Assembly (NCBI RefSeq): GCF_947507565.1
Contig: NC_089179.1
Location: forward strand, 2,497,747 to 2,561,746
Length of the DNA stretch: 64,000 nt
Reading direction: 5' to 3'
From: Oscarella lobularis
Lineage: Eukaryota; Porifera; Homoscleromorpha; Homosclerophorida; Oscarellidae
The position numbers were made by a program, and so were the translations under genes. This document shows, one piece after another, positions 10,911-20,220 of the stretch. The notes beneath the pieces are model-generated. The model had not been told where the DNA came from. It ran no database searches and worked only from the letters and a program-made list of their open reading frames with translations. How positions within the stretch are numbered: the stretch's first letter is position 1; each line of letters starts with the position of its first letter.

Positions 10911-11976
10911 CTACTGCGTCTTCTTCAATTTCCGCCTCTGTTGCCGCGTCCTCTTCCGCTGTCGCTTCTTTCGGCTAGGCGTGTCTTTGCCAATGAAAGG
11001 TATCCTTTTGAGCTAGCACTCCCTCTTCTTCGGCTTGGCCTTGCGCTCGTCGCGATGCTCGTCGGCTTCGGACTCGTCGGCGTCGTCGTCGCGATGCTCG
11101 TCGCTTTCGGCTTCGTCCTCGTCTTCGCGATGCTTGTCGGCTTCGGACTCGTCGGCCTTGCCGTAGGCCGCGTCGGTCTCGTTGTCGCGATTCTTGTTGC
11201 TTCCGGCTTGGGCCTCGTCGTCGCGATGCTCTTCGGCCTCGTGGTAGCGACGCTCTTCGGCCTCGTCGTCGCGATGCTCTTCGGCCTCGTCGTCACGATG
11301 CTCTTCGGCCTCGTGGTAGCGACGCTCTTCGGCCTCGTCGTCGCGATGCTCTTCGGCCTCGTCGTCGCGATGCTCTTCGGCCTCGTCGTCGCGATGCTCT
11401 TCGGCCTCGTCGTCGCGATGCTCGTCGGCCTCGTCGTCGGCCTCGTCGTCGCGATGCTCGCTGTCGGCCTCGTCGTCGGACGAGTTTCGAATCTCGTCGC
11501 TGTCGGCTTCGCACTCGTCGTCGGACGAGTCTGTCTTGTCGTCGGCTAATTCTAGAAGCTTCTCGACGAGGGTTCTGGCGTTCCTCGACCGGAGGAGGCG
11601 AGCGAGTTCCTTTTCGACTTCATTGCGAACTCGCTTCCTCTCGCCGTAAAGTAGGCGAGAGATCTATGTTTCTCTTTATTAACCCGGGGGAAGAAATCGC
11701 GCAGAGTACTCACCATATCCTTTTCTGAAGCCTTTTTATCTGACAGGCAACACTTTTTAGGTAGGACCTCAGTTCCTTTTGGCTGTACTTCGAGAGCTCT
11801 CGCCTTAGCATGACTTGAAAAAGTTGACGTCGATATGATTCTGTGACACAGTTCAATGGCCTTTTCAAGGACTCCGGTTCGCGTGCACGTCTCGTGTTTG
11901 TCAACGCCCACCGCCCAAAGGCATACACACGCGCACACTTCTTTGGGATCATACCAATCATTCAGCTCTGCTTCCG
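10911..11976 (-). CDS. acidic HRDDEAEE-repeat protein with basic tail
   Basis: Family unknown. The exon 11976-11714 reads AEAELNDWYDPKEVCACVCL and VLEKAIELCHRI, then ends at a strong donor (ATG before GTGAGT). A 74-bp intron follows, and exon 11639-10911 continues in frame: RKRVRNEVEKELARLLRS, then a long acidic region of octapeptide repeats (HRDDEAEE and variants), then a strongly basic end (SRKKRQRKRTRQQRRKLKK). An in-frame TAG at 11013-11015 splits the acidic region from the basic tail without any frameshift; the final stop is 10911-10913. The upstream exon with the start codon was not found. An acidic repeat next to a Lys/Arg tail suggests a nuclear or chromatin protein, as inference only. 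Confidence 0.5.
11034..11500 (-). repeat. 24-bp tandem repeat coding HRDDEAEE
   Basis: Repeats of the rule CAT CGC GAC GAC GAG GCC GAA GAG fill the acidic gene. They are most regular at 11210-11450 and degenerate towards 11034. The plus-strand frame gives a false hydrophobic protein (LFGLVVAM repeats), which should be ignored. Confidence 0.8.
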
Positions 11977-12822
11977 CTCAAACGTCGTCTCATAAAAGGG
12001 CAATTCCGGCCACTCCCACAGAAGCCGATAGCAACGAACGCCATCATAGATCTACAAGAAAAGAAACAAAATGCATTTCTCAAAACAGTATTACGCGATC
12101 ACGACGCTGAAATAGCCGCGCAGAGTAGCGGATCAGCGTATTTCGCCGACCTCATGACACGTGTACGCCCTCCCAGGATATAAATCTGCCAAAGGCGATA
12201 ACGAGCGCAAAGTGTACCTCCCAACGCCCACCCGATCTGCCCCAGGTGCATGCCTTTTTTGGAGGTCATACAGTGCGCCCACGCATAAGCATCCACGTGA
12301 CTCTTTGTGAGAATCGCCGCGTCATTCAAATGTCATAGAATTTGTATTCTTTGAGGCGGTTTCAGACGCATAAGGAATACTTACTCTAACCTTTCGTCGA
12401 GGGATTAAGCGATCGACGTCGTACCTTTCGCGTGATTCCGTTCGATTCCGGAAATGTACGTTTACAAGTTTTCTTCCTTCGTTCTTTTTGACACTACTCG
12501 ATGTCGTCTGCGAAATAGCATCTATTTCTTCCTTCCTAAAGATTGGTCCAGCCGATTTTCGTTCCGTTCTTTCTTTCGTCTTCCATTTCGCTTCGAAAAT
12601 CCGTTGCTATGAGCGTTTCGATACCATTTTCTAGAGTCTACGCTCCATTTCGCGACTATCCGCTTGCACGAAAAGACGCGCAAAGGAAAGACGAAGAGAT
12701 CTGTCGAGCGGATTTTGCTTCCCTGTCTTTGTTCGTCAGATACGGCTCGGAGACGTCTGGCCGAATGGTCGTCATGGGCGTCGCCAAAAAATCTTAGCGC
12801 GCTATCTTTGTACATCGAAAAC
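11977..12822. other. no gene recognised
   Basis: It holds the second copy of the 20-base sequence CAGTGC(A/G)CCCACGCATAA (12271-12290). An open frame on the plus strand from 12664 runs in frame into the HIRAN-like gene and may be its 5' part, but looks like low-complexity upstream sequence. Confidence 0.35.
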
Positions 12823-13237
12823 ATGCCCGAATTCACCTTTTCTTCCGTAGTGAAGGCCGTGAAATTGTACGTCGGGGCCGAAAACGTCGCAAAGAAGGTC
12901 CCAGTTGTCCTGGAGTGGGACCAACGCAATCGGTACAACCGATACGCCGTTTCGGTCATCGCCAAGTGTCGCGGCGTTTTAAAAATGGCTGGGCACCTCA
13001 CCAAAGAAGACGCGGCGAAACTTGGGCCCTTCTTGCGCAGCGGGACGCTTACAGCCGTGGGCTAAGCGCACATTTTTCATTCAACATACACTGTGTACTG
13101 TAATATTTATGTGGCAGTTAATTTCAAGTGACCTCTACGCCACTGAAAGTCGGTCCTACCAGCATCGCGTGGCCGACGTCATAGTAACCGTCAGCGGCAC
13201 CGAAGACGTCGTGGAAAATTTTAAAAATATGTTTTAA
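12823..13237 (+). CDS. HIRAN-like domain protein, copy 1
   Basis: HIRAN domains bind DNA ends in helicases such as HLTF, and orphan versions occur in invertebrate genomes. The first exon (12823-13056) shows the expected pattern: a beta-rich start (FTFSSVVKAVKLYVGAENV), the NxYDxxAV-like block WDQRNRYNRYAVSVIA, then VLKMAGHLTKEDAAKLGPFL. A 61-bp intron (GTGGGC...GGCAG) leads to a second exon 13118-13237 that ends normally (VADVIVTVSGTEDVVENFKN). The ATG at 12823 is chosen because the domain starts there; an upstream in-frame ATG exists at 12664. The pogo element begins 12 bp past the stop. A distant relative lies at 24427. Confidence 0.5.
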
Positions 13238-13248
13238 AATTATATGTA

Positions 13249-14995
13249 CCGTATTTGACCGATTTAAAGCCGGGCTCGAACAAACGCCGGGTCTTGTTTA
13301 GACGCCGGGCATTTTAGCTACCCTTCAGTAATAGAAGCCGGGTTTCTAATAATCGCCGGGTCCCGGACGACTGCCAGCTTGAATCCCGACACCGCGAAGA
13401 CAAATGTCCAAGCGCAGCAGCTACGATGTCGCTACGAAGCTTCGCGCCGTGGAATTCGCAAAGAATCATTCAGGTGAAGCTGCTGCAAGGCATTTTCGTG
13501 TTGATCAAAAACGGATCAGAGACTGGATAAAAAACAAAGAAAAACTCGTCAAAGAAAAACGCAGAGGAGGCAGCAAAAGTAAGAGATTGCTGGGTGCTGA
13601 CAAAAACCACACGACGAAGGCATGGAGGCTGCTCTATTCGGCTGGATAATGGAAATGCGCAGTGACAATCTCCGGGTGTCTCGGCGAATGATTACAGAAA
13701 AGGCAAAGCAGCTTTCGACTTCATCTTCTTTCAAAGCCAGTATCGGTTGGCTCAGAAGATTTATGAAGCGTCATGCACTTTCCCTTAGACGAAGAACGAT
13801 GATCAGTCAAAAGGCGCCGGCAGATGTTATTCCGAAGCTTGTACGATTTGTTCTGTATCTTTGTTCACTGAGGATCACTCATAAATTTAACAATGACGCT
13901 ATTTTTGCCATGGACGAAACTGCGTGTTGGTTCGACATGCGGTCAGACACCACTGTTCATCAAACTGGCGCTCGTTCAGTTGTCCTTAAAAGCACAGGTC
14001 ACCAGAAAGACCACTTCACGGTTATTCTTTCTGCTAAAGCTAACGGAGCCAAACTCAAACCTTTTGTTGTTTTTAAAGGAAAGGGCACCCGACTTCTAAA
14101 AACTTTGAAGTCAATAACTGGAATAGTTGTGAAGTTTAGCCCAAATTGTTGGATGAATGACTCCCTGACGAGTGAATACCTTCACGCTATCATTGGCTCC
14201 GTGGCGTTTACAAAGCGCCTTTTAGTCTGGGATGCCTACAAATGCCATACAAGCAAAGCTGTAAGCGCCGAAATTTCTAGGATGAAAATACTTCCAGCTG
14301 TAATACCAGGAGGGTGTACTAAGTATATTCAAGCACCAGACGTTGTCTGGAATGCCATTTTCAAAAGTCATCTTCGCCGTTGTTATGATGATTGGTTGTC
14401 AGCACCATCATGCCATGAGTACACAAAAAGTGGAAATATGAAGCCGCCGTCTCGTTCGTTGCTTTGCGAATGGGTGAAGTCTTCCTGGGCAGAGATCCCA
14501 GAAGAAGTCATACGGAATTCGTTTTTGTCTTGCGCCATAATAGCATCAACCGATGGCACAGATGACGACAAAATTCATTGCTTTAAATCAGGCGAAGAGT
14601 GCGCTGAAGGGAGAAAAATCCTTGCAGAAGAAATGAGCAATTTTGAAGTCTTCAAATTCAATGATGTTCAGCAGTTACCATCTGATGACGAGAATGACGG
14701 TGAAAAAGAGGAAAATGAAGCACTTATCGAGGACACAGATGAAGACGAAAGTTCCAACAGCGATGCTAGCACGTTAAGTGAAACAGAAAGTGACGAATTA
14801 TCGGACAATACCATAATTCTTTAGAATTATGCTTCTTGTGATGTTTGTATTGTCGCTTGCTCAAAAAAATGAAAGAGGTCTTGCCGATGACATTTATAAA
14901 AGCCGGGTTCCATTTGTCGCCGGGTTCAAATTAACGCCGCATTGTTAGCCTTTTCAAGGAAATAGACGCCCGGGCGTTTATTCGGTCAAATACGG
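13249..14995 (+). mobile_element. complete pogo-type DNA transposon with TA duplication
   Basis: The terminal inverted repeats start CCGTATTTGACCG at 13249 and end CGGTCAAATACGG at 14995. TA flanks both ends (13247-13248 and 14996-14997), as expected for Tc1/mariner/pogo insertion. Just inside both ends are repeated CGCCGGG(T/C) motifs at about 17-30-bp spacing, the likely transposase-binding sites. One transposase gene fills the element. At 1747 bp with clear ends it is probably young. Confidence 0.9.
13404..14824 (+). CDS. pogo-family transposase (CENP-B HTH + DDE_1)
   Basis: An N-terminal psq/CENP-B helix-turn-helix (SSYDVATKLRAVEFAKNHSG, RVDQKRIRDWIKNKEKLV) is followed by the second HTH_CENPB half (LRRFMKRHALSLRRRTM). 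The catalytic triad region has MDETACWFDM, LLVWDAYKCHTS and a third Asp in APDVVWNAIFKSHLR. The C-terminus is a long acidic Ser-rich tail. A one-base deletion in the A5 run at 13602-13606 separates the first 75 codons from the rest; otherwise the frame is clean over about 400 codons. The single homopolymer break means it may be intact in reality. A degenerate relative lies on the minus strand at 44018-44570. Confidence 0.85.
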
Positions 14996-14997
14996 TA

Positions 14998-15179
14998 TGC
15001 GTTTATCAAAAATATATGTATCAAATAGTACAATTGGCTTTTTTTTGCGAGATTGAGGGTTGGGGCCACAATATGCTCAGGAGTCGAACCTGACCATTCC
15101 CCTCCACTGACACGAGAGTCAGTGGAACTGCGTAAAGCAGTATCTCTAACTAAACGAACAAATGAAAATTAATAATTTG
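14998..15179. other. spacer with a 9-bp-stem hairpin and tRNA-like T arm
   Basis: TCCACTGAC / GTCAGTGGA forms a perfect hairpin at about 15102-15125. Beside it on the minus strand, TCAGGTTCGACTCCTGA looks like a tRNA T arm with a B-box. No acceptor stem closes, so no tRNA is called. Confidence 0.35.
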
Positions 15180-15600
15180 AATCTAACCTCAAAACTCGAC
15201 GATGTGACTTATACTTCTTCAGTGCTTCTTTGACTTCATTTACGGCCGATATTCCATTCCTATAAATTTCAAGATACTCGCGCGCTTTTCTCAAAAATTT
15301 GCGAATTCTATCTAAGGGGACGGCATCCAGAGCTGGTTCACGTTTTCTTGAAGTCCAGTGATGGAGTAACTAGTTGCATAGTCGTGGCGTTTCTCGTTTG
15401 GCCTCCGCCCATAGATGCTCGATGGGATTGCACTCGCAGTGGAACTTCGGTATGATGTCCGGCGTCTCTGGCAATCTTTTCCTCAAGTGATAGTTCTGAT
15501 GCAAAATCCGGGTGAAAATTCTTTCACCATGGCCTTCCTCAACATTTCTTCTGTGTATCGTTGTCGTCGCACCAAGCATTCCTTTAGACCAATGTTCTCT
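15180..15600 (-). pseudogene. Tc1-like DDE transposase C-terminal fragment
   Basis: The fragment holds the last acidic catalytic motif and the tail of a DDE transposase: PKFHCECNPIEHLWAEAKRE, then DAVPLDRIRKFLRKAREYLE, then ALKKYKSHRR. This order fits the rve_3/DDE_3-like transposases of animals and fungi, where Glu in NPIEHLW is catalytic. An in-frame TAG at 15370-15372 splits the two halves with no shift of frame. The N-terminal two thirds and any terminal repeats are missing. Confidence 0.6.
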
Positions 15601-16707
15601 CCGCTAGAATTTGTCATTGAAAAAAATTGACCCTCCCACTCAGTATCCCTCATAATTGGTGTGTTTTTGCTCCCGGCTTATCTATCATGCGGTTTGCGTT
15701 TAGTGCGTCACTAGCTCGTTTGCCCGCGCTACGCGCGGGCGTTACTTCCTGTTGCTTTTTCGTTTGGGTAGTTTTATGAGTTCGATTAGCGTTATATAGG
15801 CTGCACCACGTGGAAGTTCGAACGCTTGCAGCCCATAAAAATTGTGTACGTAACTATATGATATAAAATAGAGAGGATGGGCGGAGAATATAATTGTGGT
15901 AAGCAAGATATTTTATGTTATAGAATTATAAATATAAGACTTACGTTGAAAGGATTTCGGTATAAACGACATTTTTTGTTGTATTGCACAGGGACAGGAC
16001 AGGAAATACGGGAAATGCGGGCGTGGATTAAATTTGAAAATATCTTGAAGGAGACGGTGAAGAGGACGGTGGTAGAGAGTATGCGTGTTCGAGAATGTTT
16101 TTGCGGTGTCGTGCAGTGATGTCAGACGGAGGGAGTGTCAAGGAGTAGGAGTGCTCGGGACTTTGTGGGGGGGGGGAAGGGGGGGTGTCGCGACAGGAAG
16201 CTTGGTTGACGGGCGACGTCATCGTGACGGAATCGGCTGCGGAGAGTTGTTCTACTGCAAAGAAGAAATGCCGGCTATGTTCTGCGACGAAAGAAGCGGC
16301 GATTTATAAAACCTGCGCGATCGAGGTCATGGACAGATTTTCGGCGCTTTAGCGCTCGATTTTCAAGGCGACAATGACGAACGCTTTTTATGCCCCATTT
16401 TCGATGCGATGCAGAAGAATTCAAAGAGTTCAATTGTCTCTTTCTTCTAAAGGGAAGGAATACTACGCAGTCGCGGAGCGAATGATCGACTAACGGCGAG
16501 ATATAAAGTCGATTTTTGACAAAAAGGATAGGATAGTGAGAGAGAAAACAGCGAGGAAAACGACGCGAATAACAGGGAAAGCTTGGGGATGCAATGGCGT
16601 CGTAAGAGAAGCCGGCATGTAAAAAACGTGTCCAGACAACATTGTTTTGAGAAGTGTATTTTGGAACGATCAAACTCAAAAGCGCAGAGTAAAGTAAGGA
16701 ACGCAGG
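15601..16707. other. no gene recognised
   Basis: Open frames on both strands (15877-16119, 16275-16713) show no domain or splice logic. The minus frame ending at 16275 has a basic tail (RRRKSVHDL-like composition) and could be a 3' exon of an unknown gene, but it lies beyond the hairpin array of OB-fold gene 2 and is not called. A G-rich tract lies at 16167-16187. Confidence 0.3.
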
Positions 16708-16827
16708 TGCCAAGTGGCAGCTCAGTTATCTCCCAAGTGGAAGATATTTATCTGCCAAGTGGCAGATGTCGAATGATGATTAATCTGCCAAGTGGCACAT
16801 ATTGAAAGATTAATTTGCCAAGTGACA
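16708..16827 (-). repeat. array of TGCC(AAGT)GGCA dyads after OB-fold gene 2
   Basis: Dyads lie at 16708-16719, ~16730-16742 (degenerate), 16753-16764, 16786-16797 and 16816-16827 (one mismatch). The best are extended to ATCTGCCAAGTGGCAGAT. The array starts 50 bp past the stop codon of OB-fold gene 2. It parallels the array at 6517-6628, with stem and loop bases changed but the CCAA..GG core and the pairing kept. Confidence 0.7.
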
Positions 16828-16876
16828 GATATTGAAAGATGATTTTCCTTGGAACTCAACACGGTCCGCCGCAAAC

Positions 16877-18346
16877 TCAGTCGCTGGAGGAGGGAACAGA
16901 GGCTGGCTTCGGTCTTTCAACTCTTGTAATGCTGCCGTGATTCAAGAAGGCATTGAATGGCTCTGCCAACAATAACTTGACTTCGTCGACGTCCTTCAAC
17001 GGAAGCTGAGCGATTTGGGATAGCACATCTTCGTAAGCGGTGCAGAAGAGCGGGGCGCAGTTGGCGGTTTGAAGAGTAAGCTCACAGGTTGTAACGGCGG
17101 TGCAAGATAGCAGACGGCTGATAGTACGGGAAGAAGAGCATCGCGCTGCAGCGGGTTGTTCTGGAAGTAACTTAACGTTGCCTTTCTTGCACATCGGACA
17201 CTTTTTTTCGGCAGAAAAGTTGCTCCCGCTGATAACCCTGACATCGAGGACTTTTTCGTGGGTCGTTTTGTCGTCGTGGTCGTGCATCGGAGCGGCGATT
17301 CCGATTTCGGTAATGGGCACAATCACGGCGTTTTTCTTCGGCGTAAATAAAGAGTGTTTGTCGGAGTAAGTCTTCTTTCGCACCCCAGAGAGCTCATAAC
17401 ACTGATCCTTTTACAATTGGCCAACGAATTGCGACCACAGATCGACATTGCCGACGCCAGTCGAGTCTGCGATCTTAACTTTTTGAACGACGCTGTCGTT
17501 CTGCGTCGAACGCGAAGGTTCGACACGAATAGCCTTGACTCTCACAATGACTGGTTCGGCGTACTCTTCTATCAGTTGAGAGAGAGTGATGTGCTTCATG
17601 GAAAGCTGCTCGCTCTCCTCGCTTTCCTCGAGCACGACAGTTTCGTCGAACGACTTGAGCGATTGCTCAAAGACCGTCGTCGAGTGAACCTGCAATTCTG
17701 CCTTCGGAATTCCCGTAAAATTGCTAGTTTTCACTTCGCAATTGCCGATTATCACAGGATCGCCTTTTTCGCGAAAGGCTTGCAACAGATCGTGACCGGG
17801 AGGCTCGGCGTTACGGGGGCTGAAAGCGACGAATGGGATGCTTTTGTCGTTGTCGGCTAATACGCCGCGATAGTATTTCTTTGCAAGACCGCTCTTAACG
17901 GGGGAAAGAGATGCGACGATTCCGTGCACTGTTGCGCGACATCCGACGTCGGCGGTTTCGATCTTGGCGATGGAATCGTACTCTAGCTGTTTTCTCTTTT
18001 CTTCCGTGGGCTCTGAGACATGACGCAATCTGCCAAAGTAAAGATGGCTGTCAAAAAAGGTCGCGCAAAAGTGCTGCGAAAACAAATCAAGGGCCAGGCC
18101 AGTTCCTCGAGCAAGGACGTTGCTTGGAAGCACCGAAAGGCCAGCATCTTTTAGCAAAAGGCGGCGGTCTTCTTTCGGCAGGCGAGCCAATTCATGCCTC
18201 ATCTGCGCGCGACAGCTCAAGTCTCCCGCGTCTCTTCCGCTAACGACAGCACGAATACTTTCTAAAACAGCTGTTCTCTGGCGAACAGTTCTGTCGGACG
18301 CGAGATGGGACGGATCGCGTGGCATTGCGGTTCGCACAAACTGCAT
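16877..18346 (-). CDS. RPA-like OB-fold protein, copy 2, with in-frame TAA
   Basis: A diverged paralog of the gene at 6656-8473. From ATG 18346 it has a helical N-terminus not seen in copy 1 (LARLPKEDRRLLLKDAGLSV), then the first OB block (YYRGVLADNDKSIPFVAFSP, then DPVIIGNCEVKTS), a second block (AEPVIVRVKAIRVEP, VGNVDLWSQFV) and a decayed zinc ribbon (CPMCKKG kept, second CxxC pair altered). TAA at 17411-17413 falls in the frame, at a place where copy 1 has an ordinary residue, and the same frame then runs 177 codons to the stop at 16877. Either the protein ends at 17411, or the stop is bypassed, or this is a pseudogene by one nonsense change. The hairpin array follows the second stop, arguing that the long form is the ancestral gene. 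Confidence 0.6.
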
Positions 18347-18463
18347 TTTCTAACAACATGACATAGTGCAGACAAAAAACGAACACTATATTACTTTTCC
18401 GCGTTTTCCAGCCAGGATTACTTTCACGTCGTTTGCTTCAGCGGACGACGACGTGATCATTCT

Positions 18464-19455
18464 TTACACTATATTGGCCGCTGTTTCTTTCTCGACCTTC
18501 GTAGGCGTTTCTACGGTCTTTCGCAATACGTCTGCAAGCGTATCTGCACGCGGAGTGCATTGCGGAAGAGTGGGAGGGGCAAGTGAACCTGAAGTTAGGT
18601 CATAGTCCTCCCCCTCCTCCGGGCACAAATGGCTCTCAAATTGTTCAAGAGTGAAAATATTTTCACAGCCGTGAGGACAACGCATCTATGAAATTGAAGA
18701 TTGAATATTTAGAGCAGCATATCAAAATCTCTATATACGCACCTTCAATGATCGCACGCTCGTTTCCAGTTCGTGAACTCTTTTAAATAGCACGTCTTCG
18801 CTCGGAGATTTTTCCTCCAGCAATAGTTGCTCGCAGTTTCTTGTTGGACACATCCATTCGGCTCCCGGTAATAGATCGCGATATTGCTTTGTCAAGCAAT
18901 CGAGATGCTGGCACTCTGAAGTGACAGGTCTGTCCACAGCGTCTTTGCACTCAGGGCAAAGAAGGAGCGCCACAAAATCCGGGTGATTGTAATCGAGAAC
19001 GAGATCCGGATACAGAACTTGCGGTCGTTTGAAGTAGGGCGGAGCCATATAGAGTGGAGAAAGCGTTCTAAAGCTTCCACACTGTTTTTCTTAGGTCGGC
19101 CCGAAACCTTTGCCCGCTCAGCCGAAGGTCAACCCTTTGCATTTTTGCAGCGCATTTCGCATGCAAAACACGAACCGCCGCTGTCATGATGATCTTCCCA
19201 AGAAACAGCTTTCTGGATCGGGCGATACAGTCGTCCGGTGCTTTTGGCTGTCTTCCAACGCTTCGCGATCACCCAGCATTGTTCGCACACGCTGAGAGGG
19301 TGTAGCTCCGCTTGATCTGTCGCGACATCGACGTCGAAAGCGTCTTGAATAGCTTCTGCGTGATCTTGGCACGAATACTGACGTCTGGACCGTCTGGAAA
19401 GCAGTTTTGCGCAAATTCGGCCAAGGGAAAGCAGAAATTGGCGATGCTCATTCAT
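18464..19455 (-). CDS. RAG1 N-terminal-like zinc-finger/RING protein
   Basis: The order matches the N-terminal third of RAG1 and the invertebrate N-RAG-like transposon proteins. Block 1 (19455-19129) is HRQFLLSLGRICAKLLSRRS, then DAFDVDVATDQAELHPLSVC, CEQCWVIAK and CFACEMRCKN. In the same frame a TGA (19129-19131) is followed by a GRPKK linker. Block 2 (19048-18731) is a RING: LLCPECKDAVDRPVTSECQH, CLTK, CPTRNC. After a short intron, block 3 (18685-18464) is a TRAF-like finger (RCPHGCENIFTLEQFESHLC) and the tail TLADVLRKTVETPTKVEKET. The catalytic RAG1 core is absent. A frame change lies near 19050-19080. It is probably a family member decaying by nonsense mutation. Confidence 0.6.
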
Positions 19456-19726
19456 TTGAATCGCGTAAAACTAACGCTAGGCTTAGCACCCGTACATAAT
19501 GACAAAATCCCTGTCTGGCGTCACGAAAAAAGTGCCGGTTTGGTCTTAATTATGTTTATAATGGAATTAAATTTGGCACCAATTTACCTTTTAACCAATC
19601 TCTGGAAAACTGGCAAAATGCTTCAGTAGCATGGCGAGTTTAAGCACCCAAAAGGTACTTCAAACAGGCAACCAATACCCATCTTTTTATAACGAAATCT
19701 TCGAAATCGGAGAGGTCACCGAAATG

Positions 19727-20220
19727 ACCAAAAACCATGGACTATAGCTCACGGTTGCATAAAAATCTCAACTCACAGATTTCCAAATAAACGCGCTAGA
19801 TCTAATCCATTTTATCAGTAGAACAACCCTACGAGGTCAAACACTTAGTATCGGTCAAATTTCACACGAAAAAAGACCCCTTTTGGTACACGTTAATATT
19901 AGTCCCGCCCCTTCAAAAAAGCAAAAAAATTGGATCGGTAGACTAATTTGAGATGTTAGAACCAACTAGATACTAAATGCCTATCGTTTGACGTGAAAAT
20001 CTTGAGATTTTGAGAGATGCGGTTTTTGGCCAAAAACCATGAGCTATATAGTTCATGGTTGCCTTAAGACTTCAACTCGCGGATTTCCAAATAAACGCGC
20101 TATGTCTACTCTACTCTATCAGTAGAACAGCCCCACAACGTCCAACACTTCGTACCGCTCAAATTTTACACAAAAGACCTCCTTCTGGTACACCTTAATA
20201 TTAGTCACGCCCCTTCAAAA
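19727..20220. repeat. direct duplication of a ~193-bp unit
   Basis: Copy A (19727-19920) and copy B (20029-20220) start at (G/A)CCAAAAACCATG and end at GCCCCTTCAAAAA, with roughly 80% identity by eye, separated by about 108 bp. They carry no open frame. They may be remnants of a tandem satellite or the ends of an old non-coding element. Confidence 0.65.

Noticed and set aside
10941-11549. 202-codon plus-strand hydrophobic open frame with LFGLVVAM repeats
   Set aside because: It is the complement of the spliced acidic HRDDEAEE gene, whose exon boundaries and basic tail support the minus strand.
15050-15125. tRNA gene suggested by a B-box and T arm
   Set aside because: No acceptor stem, D arm or anticodon arm of the right length can be folded around it.
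16275-16713. 134-codon minus-strand frame beyond OB-fold gene 2
   Set aside because: No domain or splice link; it lies past the dyad array that marks the 3' side of that gene.
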